This document shows, piece after piece, positions 36,539 through 43,655 of a DNA stretch of 64,000 nt. The position numbers and the translations under genes were made by a program. Source of the DNA: JAVBMJ01 sp031552535 (GTDB lineage: Bacteria; Bacteroidota; Bacteroidia; Bacteroidales; Rikenellaceae); contig JAVBMJ010000025.1 of assembly GCA_031552535.1 (NCBI GenBank), positions 10,077 to 74,076 of the forward strand, in the 5' to 3' direction. Under the pieces are notes generated by a model that searched no databases, was not told the DNA's origin, and saw only the letters and a program-made list of their open reading frames with translations. Each line of letters starts with the position of its first letter. Position 1 is the stretch's first letter.

Positions 36539-36772
36539 ATGAGAGCACTAATCGTAATTTTACTCATCATCCTCATTGTCATCCTTGCTCCATCGCTATT
36601 GGTGGCACTCGGAATTATCACTACGGCTGTTGTTAATTGGATATGGCCGCTTGTTGCGTTTGTCGCAGTGGTATTTCTGGGTGGTGCTTTATATTTCGGC
36701 ATCACGAACAGTAGGGACTATCAGAGGAGGAAAAGACAAAGGGAAATCAGGAAAGAAAAGCAGAGGCAGTAA
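36539..36772 (+). CDS. small membrane protein
   Basis: 77 residues: two hydrophobic segments (about 3-30, LIVILLIILIVILAPSLLVA, and 36-55, WPLVAFVAVVFLGGALYF) followed by a very basic tail ending RKEKQRQ. This is a hairpin-like inner-membrane protein with a cytoplasmic positively charged tail. The upstream structured RNA could be its leader. Nothing identifies a function. It lies head-to-head (convergent, 3 bases apart) with the 48-residue minus-strand gene, inside a lower-GC island with a transposase. A toxin-like role of such small hydrophobic peptides is possible but unsupported. Confidence 0.6.
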   Translation: MRALIVILLIILIVILAPSLLVALGIITTAVVNWIWPLVAFVAVVFLGGALYFGITNSRDYQRRKRQREIRKEKQRQ

Positions 36773-36775
36773 TCT

Positions 36776-36922
36776 CTACTTCTTGCCGCTCTTTTTTGGG
36801 GCGGCTTTTTCTTTGTGGGGTTTTTCGGCCTCCTTAAATATCTTCTCCCACATCTTGTCGAACTCCGTTTTCTTACGGGGCTTCGGTTTTGTGGGGTCGA
36901 ATTTTTCCTGCTCTTTATCCAT
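36776..36922 (-). CDS. 48-residue charged peptide coupled to the transposase gene
   Basis: Read directly: ATG at 36922 to TAG at 36776. The peptide starts MDKEQEKFDP and ends APKKSGKK; it is about half Lys/Glu/Asp with a helical middle (EFDKMWEKIFKEAE). Its start overlaps the transposase stop by 8 bases on the same strand, which argues for translational coupling and a real gene. Function unknown. It might be an accessory to transposition or a passenger. Confidence 0.55.
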   Translation of the reverse strand: MDKEQEKFDPTKPKPRKKTEFDKMWEKIFKEAEKPHKEKAAPKKSGKK

Positions 36923-37829
36923 AGCACAAGTCTTTAAATCGTAGTCGCCTGTCAAAGTTAGCGAAAAACATTGAAAATCGCTGCCCTTGCGTCGCCTCTC
37001 TGGTGTTGTACCTCCACACGAACTCGTCTACATATCTCTGCAAGTGTTTTCGGCTTGCCATCTGGTAGACACCTATGATGCCGCGCTTCAGGATGCCCCA
37101 GAAGCCCTCAATGCGGTTGGTCGTGACGTTGCCGTTCGCGTATTGTTTCCGGCTGTGGTCTACGAACTCGCGGCGGTACAGCTTATCCACTTTGTCATAT
37201 CCCTGCCATTCGTCCGTGTAGACCGTTGCGCCTCGATTAACCCGCCGTAATACAATCGGGGTGATGCTCCGCTGGCTTGTGTCTGGCATAACCTGCGCGA
37301 CCAGTTTTCCACCGCGCTGCACCATTCCGAGAACTGGGGTCTTATCGACGTGCGCTCTACCTCGGCAGACCGGGACTTTTTTGTCCTTATGGCGGTTTTT
37401 ATTCTTGCCGCCGACAAAGGTCTCGTCCATCTCGACTTCACCATCCAGCACCGTTTCTGTATCAGCACAACAAACCCGTAGGCGATGTAGCATAAACCAC
37501 GCTGTCTTCTGGGTAACTCCGAGCGTTCGCGCCAACTGGTACGATGATATTCCTTTCTTGCAGGAACTTAACAGCCATACGGCTACCATCCATTTTGTCA
37601 GCGAGACTTTCGTGTTTTCAAGGAACGTCCCGGTTAAAGCGTTGAAATACTTTCCGGTATTCTTGCAGTAGAAGCGATGCCCCTTACATCTATATACCTT
37701 TGACGTGCAGTCGAAAGGAGAGATTACATTGCCCTCCCATCGTGCTTCTTCGAGGTATTCGAGGCAGCTATCCCGCTCGCGGAATGCCTCCTGCACCTCC
37801 AGAATGGAGTTGTATTCTTTTCCTATCAT
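36915..37829 (-). CDS. IS1595-like (ISXO2-type) transposase
   Basis: 304 residues. N-terminal zinc-ribbon-like part with paired Cys (CKGHRFYCKNTGKYFNALTGT), a helix-turn-helix (SYQLARTLGVTQKTAWFMLHRLR), then a DDE-like core: EMDETFVGGKN, VYTDEWQGYD and TNRIEGFWGILKRGI, where Asp, Asp and Asn/Glu residues take the catalytic positions. These are the hallmarks of IS1595/ISXO2 transposases. The length fits an intact gene. I could not find clear terminal inverted repeats or a target duplication by eye, so element boundaries are undefined. Confidence 0.88.
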   Translation of the reverse strand: MIGKEYNSILEVQEAFRERDSCLEYLEEARWEGNVISPFDCTSKVYRCKGHRFYCKNTGKYFNALTGTFLENTKVSLTKWMVAVWLLSSCKKGISSYQLARTLGVTQKTAWFMLHRLRVCCADTETVLDGEVEMDETFVGGKNKNRHKDKKVPVCRGRAHVDKTPVLGMVQRGGKLVAQVMPDTSQRSITPIVLRRVNRGATVYTDEWQGYDKVDKLYRREFVDHSRKQYANGNVTTNRIEGFWGILKRGIIGVYQMASRKHLQRYVDEFVWRYNTREATQGQRFSMFFANFDRRLRFKDLCYG

Positions 37830-37945
37830 AGCGGTAAATTTTAACTGGCATTGTAAACATTGTTATAGTAGTTTGAAATAGCTTTTGTAGTGAGTTATTC
37901 ACACGGTATCTACAAATTTTGTATCTTGTTCAAAATTAGTGAGTT

Positions 37946-38176
37946 ATGAATAAAAATAACCAGATAGAAGAAAACTGTCCCGAACCTGAAATTCAACTTA
38001 CTTATCCTGCGCCTGATGGTATCACCCCATCAAGCTGCTGGTACATCCATCCTGACAACATTGATTATGTTGAGCCAAACGGAAATGGATGTGTGGTCAT
38101 AGCGAAAGATGGAGGAAGACTCCCTGCCAAAGAGTCCAAAGAATACATTGAGGAACAAAGGGCTAAGTATAGATAA
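37946..38176 (+). CDS. hypothetical small protein
   Basis: 76 residues, acidic N-terminus (MNKNNQIEENCPEPEIQL), then SSCWYIHPDNIDYVEPNGNGCVVIAKDGGRLPAKESKEYIEEQR. Contains a small beta-rich middle and a helical end; no signal peptide. The family is not recognised. Convergent with the next gene, overlapping by 14 bases. Upstream ATCTTGTTCAAAATTAGTGAG has no clear -7 box. Confidence 0.55.
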   Translation: MNKNNQIEENCPEPEIQLTYPAPDGITPSSCWYIHPDNIDYVEPNGNGCVVIAKDGGRLPAKESKEYIEEQRAKYR

Positions 38177-38438
38177 TGTTCAATATCTGTTTAGCTTCTT
38201 CCCATAAATCATCCACTTTAATATAGGGCACCATTTTGGGGCGTACCTTTTCCATCTCTATAACCATCTTCATAGCCTCCATCTTTTGAGCAGGTGTTAC
38301 ATCGACGGTCAATTCAGTTCGTGGTTGCTCGGAAATGGCTTTTATTTCTTCTGGCGTGAGGTCTCTATATCCTCCGAATTTAAAATCAGAGTCAGAGAGG
38401 TCGGGCTGTCGTCTGCGTATTTTTTCGTCGTTTTTCAT
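38163..38438 (-). CDS. hypothetical small protein
   Basis: 91 residues, soluble and charged: a basic N-terminus (MKNDEKIRRRQPDLSD), then FKFGGYRDLTPEEIKAISEQP and a helical region with KMEAMKMVIEMEKVRPKMVP. Not recognised. It belongs to the low-GC island and overlaps the convergent 76-residue gene. The coding frame is supported by balanced, AT-shifted codon use and absence of a better alternative, not by a known family. Confidence 0.5.
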   Translation of the reverse strand: MKNDEKIRRRQPDLSDSDFKFGGYRDLTPEEIKAISEQPRTELTVDVTPAQKMEAMKMVIEMEKVRPKMVPYIKVDDLWEEAKQILNIIYT

Positions 38439-38509
38439 TTACTGTAAAGTTGTATGTTATTACCATAATTTATTCTACAGTTTCTTACACTCCTCTTCTC
38501 ATTTCGCCA

Positions 38510-38541
38510 TTTGGCCATTAGGCCGACTTTATATAGTTTTG
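38510..38541 (+). promoter_or_regulatory. Bacteroidota-type promoter of the agmatinase-like gene
   Basis: TTTG at 38510-38513, 20-base spacer, TAGTTTTG at 38534-38541; start codon at 38557. Both boxes match the Bacteroidota consensus. Confidence 0.75.
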
Positions 38542-38556
38542 TAAAAAACAAAAGCA

Positions 38557-39591
38557 ATGGACCAATATTTCGATCCCAATGAGGCGGCAGTGGACAACGG
38601 CAATTATTTCGGATTCCCGGTAACGGCGCAAGAGTCGGCGTTGGTGTTGATCTCTGCTCCATGGGATGTCACCTCCTCGTACGGCGCAGGAGCGGCGTCG
38701 GCCCCCGATGCGATCATAGGCGCCTCGACACAGATAGATTTCTACGATCCGGACTATCCCGAGGGGTGGCGGCACGGCATAGGCACCGTGGGGATCAATT
38801 ATTCGGTGCAGGACCACAGCGCAATGTTACGTTCCGACGCACGCAAGGTCATATCCCATATCGAATCGGGAGGCCATCCCGCTGACGACCACATAAAACG
38901 CCGTACGGCACGGATCAATGAAGCTTCGGCATGGGTCAACGAATATCTCTACGGCGAAGCCAAACAATGGCTCACAGAGGGAAAATCCGTCGGGCTCGTC
39001 GGTGGCGACCACAGTACCCCGCTCTCGCTGATACGGGCCGTAGCCGAACATGAGGGCGAAATAGGGATACTGCATCTCGATGCCCATGCCGACCTGCGCG
39101 AAGCATACGAGGGTTTCACGTATTCCCATGCCTCGATAATGTACAATGTACTGAAAGAGGTCGACGGCGTGACAAAGATAGTACAGGCCGGCGTACGCGA
39201 CCTATGCGAGAAAGAGATGGAGCTGATCGAGACCCATCCCAAGCTCGAAACATTCTTCGGATGGCAGTTAGCCGCAGAGCGATTTGCCGGCACAACATGG
39301 AAGACACAATGCGAAACTATGGTGGCGGCATTGCCCCGGAAGGTCTACATCAGTTTCGATATCGACGCTTTGTCCCCTGAAAACTGCCCCAACACGGGAA
39401 CACCTGTCCCTGGCGGGTTGTCGTACGACGAAGCCGTGTATCTGTTGCAGACCGTCGTGGCCTCGGGACGGAAGATCGTAGGATTCGACCTTTGCGAGGT
39501 GTCACCAAGCGTCGACAACGAATGGGATGCGAATGTGGGGGCAAGAATACTGTACAAACTGTGCAACCTGACGTTATTGTCGAACAAATAG
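38557..39591 (+). CDS. ureohydrolase (arginase/agmatinase family)
   Basis: 344 residues. The binuclear manganese site motifs are all present: GGDHST (His), HLDAHADL (Asp-His-Asp) and SFDIDALSP (Asp-x-Asp). GGLSYDEAVYLL is also typical. Family members hydrolyse the guanidino group of agmatine, arginine or related compounds, releasing urea. The N-terminal extension and moderate length resemble agmatinase-like proteins of Bacteroidota, but agmatinase and arginase cannot be told apart by eye. It has its own promoter and no operon partner. Confidence 0.88.
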   Translation: MDQYFDPNEAAVDNGNYFGFPVTAQESALVLISAPWDVTSSYGAGAASAPDAIIGASTQIDFYDPDYPEGWRHGIGTVGINYSVQDHSAMLRSDARKVISHIESGGHPADDHIKRRTARINEASAWVNEYLYGEAKQWLTEGKSVGLVGGDHSTPLSLIRAVAEHEGEIGILHLDAHADLREAYEGFTYSHASIMYNVLKEVDGVTKIVQAGVRDLCEKEMELIETHPKLETFFGWQLAAERFAGTTWKTQCETMVAALPRKVYISFDIDALSPENCPNTGTPVPGGLSYDEAVYLLQTVVASGRKIVGFDLCEVSPSVDNEWDANVGARILYKLCNLTLLSNK

Positions 39592-39780
39592 GGTCATCAC
39601 AGGTCCTTAATATCGTTGTGTTGCATAGAGTCTTTATAATTTTCAGCGGGGAAATTATATGGTACGGAATTTGCCTGCGTTTTATATTAAGTGATTGATA
39701 ATAATTAATGGTACATTTTTTCGAGGCGTTTGCGGAGCAGATTTTTCGGCGGTAAGTGCAGGTTTGCCGGTGGCAAATTT

Positions 39781-39942
39781 AGAAACTGTTTGAGAATATT
39801 ACCGAAGTTATTTTCTATCTGTTTGCCGATGATTTTTCACGGTATAATGAGGCGAATAGTGACTCCTATTTAACGAATTACACCGGGAAAAAGCGCGGCA
39901 AAGAGAAGAAAAGCACGATATTAATATTTTTAAACGGTTTCT
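39781..39942 (+). repeat. long copy of the AGAARCTGTTT repeat family
   Basis: 162 bases, ends AGAAACTGTTT (39781-39791) and AAACGGTTTCT (39932-39942). Same orientation and same internal blocks as the copy at 15503-15665. A 53-codon frame starting KLFENITEVIFYLFADDF is open across it. Confidence 0.85.
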
Positions 39943-40016
39943 TAGCATTGACGGCGGGAAAAGATGCCCGAAAAAGGCTGAATAAAATGTATCATTAATT
40001 GTTTGAAATTACTTAT

Positions 40017-40176
40017 AAACTGTTTAAATATATTTCTCTCGTTCTTTTCCACATTTTCCCGTTATTATTTTCCGCCGGTATTTGCGCCATATTCCCGATA
40101 TGCAGCTTCATACCGGCGAAAAACACTACCGGAAATATATGAAAAATAATTTCGGTAATATTTTTAAACAGTTTCT
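40017..40176 (-). repeat. long copy of the AGAARCTGTTT repeat family, inverted
   Basis: 160 bases, AAACTGTTT (40017) to AAACAGTTTCT (40166-40176). Its right end is the reverse complement of the left end of the 39781 copy, including the AATATTACCGAA block. The reverse strand frame (KLFKNITEIIFHIFP) is open, as in the other copies. Its right terminus overlaps the upstream part of the sod promoter. Confidence 0.8.
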
Positions 40177-40203
40177 TAAAGCGCTCTAACAAAGTTAAAT
40201 TTG
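40172..40203 (+). promoter_or_regulatory. promoter of the superoxide dismutase gene
   Basis: TAAATTTG at 40196-40203 is a perfect -7 box; TTTC at 40172-40175, 20 bases upstream, is the likely -33 and lies inside the repeat terminus. A start near 40210 makes the ATG at 40210 nearly leaderless and favours the ATG at 40246 for translation. Confidence 0.7.
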
Positions 40204-40245
40204 CATACCATGACAACACTATTAATTATCCTTAATCTTCTTTTT

Positions 40246-40839
40246 ATGACAACTCCTACAACACACAAATTGCCCGAGCTGCCTTATGCATTGGGCGCGC
40301 TTGCACCGCAAATCAGCGAAGAAACCATGACATACCACTACACAAAGCATCATGCAGCTTATGTCAACAATCTCAATAACCTGATTCCCGGGACCAAGTT
40401 CGAAAATGCAACGCTCGAAGAGATCATCCTGACGGCCGACGGCCCCATCTTCAACAATGCGGCACAGGTTTGGAACCACACGTTTTTCTTTTTCTCTCTT
40501 TCTCCCAATCCTAAGGCTGCTCCCACGGGGGCACTGGCCGATGCGATCACACGTGATTTCGGATCGTTCGACGCTTTCAAGGAGCAGATGAGCAAGGCTG
40601 CCGTCGGCCAGTTTGGATCGGGCTGGGCATGGCTGGTGAAAGACAAAGCAGGAAAGTTGTCGGTGGTGGCTACTTCCAACGCCGCCAATCCCATGACACA
40701 GGGACTTACGCCGTTGTTAAACATCGACGTTTGGGAACATGCCTATTATATAGATTATCGCAACCGCCGTCCCGATTTCGTTTCCAAGGTCTGGGAGCGC
40801 GTCGACTGGAAAACGGTAGAGGATCGTTTCGGCAAATAG
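40246..40839 (+). CDS. sodB: superoxide dismutase (Fe/Mn family)
   Basis: 197 residues from ATG 40246. Earlier in-frame starts (TTG 40201, ATG 40210) lie in or against the promoter and would add a short hydrophobic stretch, so they are not preferred, although a weak export signal cannot be excluded. Metal ligands are in HYTKHHAAYVNNLN (His), AAQVWNHTFFFFSLSP (His), and DVWEHAYYIDYRNRRPDFV (Asp and His). It dismutates superoxide in the cytoplasm. A perfect terminator follows, so it is monocistronic. Confidence 0.95.
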   Translation: MTTPTTHKLPELPYALGALAPQISEETMTYHYTKHHAAYVNNLNNLIPGTKFENATLEEIILTADGPIFNNAAQVWNHTFFFFSLSPNPKAAPTGALADAITRDFGSFDAFKEQMSKAAVGQFGSGWAWLVKDKAGKLSVVATSNAANPMTQGLTPLLNIDVWEHAYYIDYRNRRPDFVSKVWERVDWKTVEDRFGK

Positions 40840-40894
40840 ACTCTCGTACCAAAAGTTAAGACAGTTCTTTGCGGCGGATATCCGTTGCGACTGT

Positions 40895-40938
40895 AAACGG
40901 CCTGAGGCTGCCCGACACCGGGCAGCCTCAGGCCGTTT
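40895..40938 (+). terminator. intrinsic terminator after sodB
   Basis: A perfect 20-bp stem (40895-40914 with 40919-40938, AAACGGCCTGAGGC...) with loop ACAC. The T-run after it is weak (TTTG). Confidence 0.82.
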
Positions 40939-41241
40939 GTGAAGCGTGGGCCATAAACGGGCCGACGTGATGGGAACAAAATGTTACACAGATATTTAGG
41001 CTCATCCATGAGGTTAGATGCCGGCCGTTATGCGTGCGTTAAGCGCTCTTTCCGGCTTCCGGTTTCACAATTTTTTCTGAAACGTCTCGGGTCTGTATTT
41101 CAGCAGGCAGGACACAAAAGAGTGCCGGATACGAATCGCACGGCATCAACCAAAGCCACCATAAACAAAAAAATGTCTCAAAACGAAATCTGACCCTCCG
41201 AGAATCGCGTATTTGAGATTTTTCTTCGGGGAGTCCAATAA
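40939..41241. other. gap between convergent sodB and OmpA-like genes
   Basis: About 300 bases between two terminators. A 70-codon frame starting at 40981 is open but has no family resemblance and no ribosome-binding site, so I treat the stretch as non-coding. No other structure is seen. Confidence 0.5.
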
Positions 41242-41272
41242 AAAGAAGGTGTCTCGATGAGACACCTTCTTT
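41242..41272 (-). terminator. intrinsic terminator of the OmpA-like lipoprotein gene
   Basis: A perfect 14-bp stem AAAGAAGGTGTCTC (41242-41255) with 41259-41272, followed on the minus strand by TTTTTATT. Confidence 0.9.
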
Positions 41273-41295
41273 GCATAGCCTGTTGGCGAGACGAC

Positions 41296-42003
41296 CTATT
41301 TGAGCGTTCCGGCGTTGGCCTTGTCGATCATATCTTTGTTGGCAGTGATATAAACCTCGACGCGGCGGTTCTGAGCCTGGCCTGCTGCAGTAGAGTTGTC
41401 GGCCACCGGGAAGTCGCTGGCAAAACCCTGGGCAGACATACGCGTGCCGGCTACGCCCTGAGCGTTAAGGTAGTTGTAAACAGACTGGGCACGCTGCAAC
41501 GAGAGTTTTTCGTTGATCTGACGCGAACCGGTGTTGTCGGTGTGGCCCTGGACCGTGATATCGGTATCGGGATTGGCCTTTAATGAAGCCGCAAACTGGT
41601 TGAGATTGGTCTTTGCCGTTGCGCTCAGGTCGCTCTTGCCCGTAGCGAACAGGATACCGCCTTCAAAAGTAACTTTAATGGCCTGCAAGCCGTTGGCATC
41701 GGTAGTTGTCTCCACCTTGGCGTTCTGCATCTTTTCAAGTTCGGCTTTCTGTTTGTCCATCTTCTTACCGATCAAAGCGCCCGAACCGGCACCCACGGCA
41801 GCACCTATCGCAGCACCTATCGCAGCACCCTTGCCGCCGCCGGCCAAAGCACCCACGCCTGCACCCACCGCGGCACCTGCTCCTGTTCCGATCAAAGCAC
41901 CTTTACCCGTGTTGCTCATACCGCCACCGCTGGTCGATCCGCAACCCGACATCAGAATGGCCGAAGCCATCATTGCTACAACTGCAATTTTTGTTGTTTT
42001 CAT
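41296..42003 (-). CDS. OmpA-family lipoprotein with glycine zipper
   Basis: 235 residues. Lipoprotein signal with lipobox ILMSGC (Cys21). Residues 30-80 form a glycine-zipper region (GALIGTGAGAAVGAGVGALAG repeats), followed by a short coiled coil. Residues 110-225 are an OmpA-C peptidoglycan-binding domain (VQGHTDNTGS, SLQRAQSVYNYL, NRRVEVYI). It anchors the outer membrane to peptidoglycan. Architecture matches YiaD-like proteins. A single gene with its own strong terminator, so probably well expressed. Confidence 0.93.
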   Translation of the reverse strand: MKTTKIAVVAMMASAILMSGCGSTSGGGMSNTGKGALIGTGAGAAVGAGVGALAGGGKGAAIGAAIGAAVGAGSGALIGKKMDKQKAELEKMQNAKVETTTDANGLQAIKVTFEGGILFATGKSDLSATAKTNLNQFAASLKANPDTDITVQGHTDNTGSRQINEKLSLQRAQSVYNYLNAQGVAGTRMSAQGFASDFPVADNSTAAGQAQNRRVEVYITANKDMIDKANAGTLK

Positions 42004-42139
42004 AAATTTACGATTTTTAATTGGTTCGTCATTGTCTTTTCATCACTTACGGCCACAATCCCCGGTTCAACCGGTTCAGTATCTTCGACCGCCTCACTCT
42101 ACCTGATCTATGCTATTACGCCATCATGCCCCCGTATTA

Positions 42140-43405
42140 TCATCTCACAATCGTCTCGTCGCGGTCGGGACCCACCGAAATGATCTTCACCGGCACCCCG
42201 CATTCATCCTCGATAAATTCGACATAACGTTTGAAGGCTTCCGGGAAATCATCATACTCGCGCACCTGGCTAAGATCGCACTTCCAACCTTCGAATTCAC
42301 GGTAAACAGGCACAATACTTTCATTGGTTTCATACGGGAACCGGGTCGTGCGCCCCCCGTCCACATCATAAGCCACAGCAACTTTGATCTTGTCGAGACC
42401 ATTCATCACATCGCCCTTCATCATTATCAGCGATGTGACCCCATTGATCATAACCGAATATTTCAACGCCACCATGTCGAGCCATCCGCAACGCCTTGGC
42501 CTTCCGGTGGTAGAACCAAATTCCTTGCCAGTCACACGCAATTCCTCCCCCACAGCATCAAATAGTTCGGTAGGGAACGGACCGCCGCCAACCCGCGTGC
42601 AGTATGCTTTAAAAATTCCATACACTTCCCCTATCTTAGCCGGGGCGACACCCAATCCGGTACACACGCCGGCACATATGGTATTCGATGATGTGACATA
42701 CGGATAAGTCCCGAAATCGACATCCAGCAACGACCCCTGGGCTCCTTCAGCCAATATAGCCTCGCCGCTTCCGATATAGTCGTTTACCAGATGCTCGCTT
42801 TCGACTATATCGAAACGGCGTAACGACTCTATCCCCGCAAACCACTCCTGCTCATAGACCGATATGTCGTACGAAAAATCGTAATGGCCCAGCATTTCGA
42901 TATGCTTGGTTCTTAATTTTTCATACCGGCCGATGAATGCAGGCGACAACACATCCCCGACCCTGAGACCGTTACGTCCAGTTTTGTCCATATACGCAGG
43001 CCCGATACCCTTCAATGTCGAACCAATTTTCTCGGCTCCTTTAGCCGCCTCACTCGCCGCATCCAATATGCGGTGCGTGGGCAGGATAAGATGGGCCTTT
43101 TTCGATATCTTAAGCTTCGAAACCACATCTATCCCTGCCGCTTCGAGTTCCGCCACTTCGCAGGCAAGCGTCACCGGGTCGATAACCACTCCGTTGCCTA
43201 TTATATTCACCGTTCCGTCGCGGAATATCCCCGAAGGGACCGTGTGCAAAACATAGCTCTCCTCTCCGAAATGGAGCGAATGGCCTGCGTTGGGCCCTCC
43301 CTGAAACCTTGCGACAACACGGTAACCGGGAGTAAGCACATCGACAACCTTGCCTTTACCCTCATCGCCCCATTGCAGGCCCAATACTACATCCACTTTT
43401 TTCAT
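42140..43405 (-). CDS. purA: adenylosuccinate synthetase
   Basis: 421 residues. The start is set at the Met at 43405 (MKKVDVVLGLQWGDEGKGK); an earlier in-frame Met adds ten unlikely residues. The GTP loop GDEGKGK is at about 13-19, with GGPNAGHS, GIGPAYMDK and STTGRPRRCGWLD as further hallmarks. It makes adenylosuccinate from IMP, aspartate and GTP, the committed step of AMP synthesis. On the minus strand CAAAAATA (43446-43453) is a -7 box TATTTTTG. Confidence 0.98.
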   Translation of the reverse strand: MKKVDVVLGLQWGDEGKGKVVDVLTPGYRVVARFQGGPNAGHSLHFGEESYVLHTVPSGIFRDGTVNIIGNGVVIDPVTLACEVAELEAAGIDVVSKLKISKKAHLILPTHRILDAASEAAKGAEKIGSTLKGIGPAYMDKTGRNGLRVGDVLSPAFIGRYEKLRTKHIEMLGHYDFSYDISVYEQEWFAGIESLRRFDIVESEHLVNDYIGSGEAILAEGAQGSLLDVDFGTYPYVTSSNTICAGVCTGLGVAPAKIGEVYGIFKAYCTRVGGGPFPTELFDAVGEELRVTGKEFGSTTGRPRRCGWLDMVALKYSVMINGVTSLIMMKGDVMNGLDKIKVAVAYDVDGGRTTRFPYETNESIVPVYREFEGWKCDLSQVREYDDFPEAFKRYVEFIEDECGVPVKIISVGPDRDETIVR

Positions 43406-43445
43406 TACAAAAATCACTGCTTTCGTTTTGCGCACTATTTGCCCT

Positions 43446-43453
43446 CAAAAATA
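43446..43453 (-). promoter_or_regulatory. -7 promoter box of purA
   Basis: TATTTTTG on the minus strand, 41 bases before the purA start. No convincing -33 element at the usual distance. Confidence 0.5.
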
Positions 43454-43655
43454 CGACTTTTTTTGATGGCAGGCGCCTCTCCTGTACAAATTTTCAAAAC
43501 TATTTATAAACATCAAAAACAAAGATGCATACGTATATTTCTGTTTGTTAGCGTTATACGCACCGGATGCGTGTTGATAACTATTTTTATGGCACATGGC
43601 AATAATTTCAAAACCCGGGAGTTTGTAGTATATTAGCGGTTCAAATCGGAGTAAT

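Larger units (their letters stand above)
36240..38500. mobile_element. lower-GC island carrying an IS1595-like transposase and small genes
   Basis: Base composition falls relative to both flanks and the genes are short and unfamiliar (77, 48, 76 and 91 residues plus the transposase). The island sits between the PUL regulator and the agmatinase-like gene. The limits given are approximate, set by the change in composition; no terminal repeats were recognised. Confidence 0.5.
39592..40245. other. 654-base gap holding two long repeats in opposite orientation
   Basis: No gene is credible here. The content is two ~160-base members of the dispersed repeat family, 39781-39942 and 40017-40176, which together make one large inverted repeat, followed by the superoxide dismutase promoter. 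Confidence 0.75.

Noticed and set aside
36240..38500. Terminal inverted repeats of the IS1595-like element
   Set aside because: No pair of matching ends with a target duplication could be found by eye around the transposase, so the boundaries are left approximate.
40981..41193. 70-codon open frame between two terminators
   Set aside because: No ribosome-binding site, no family resemblance and a composition unlike neighbouring genes.
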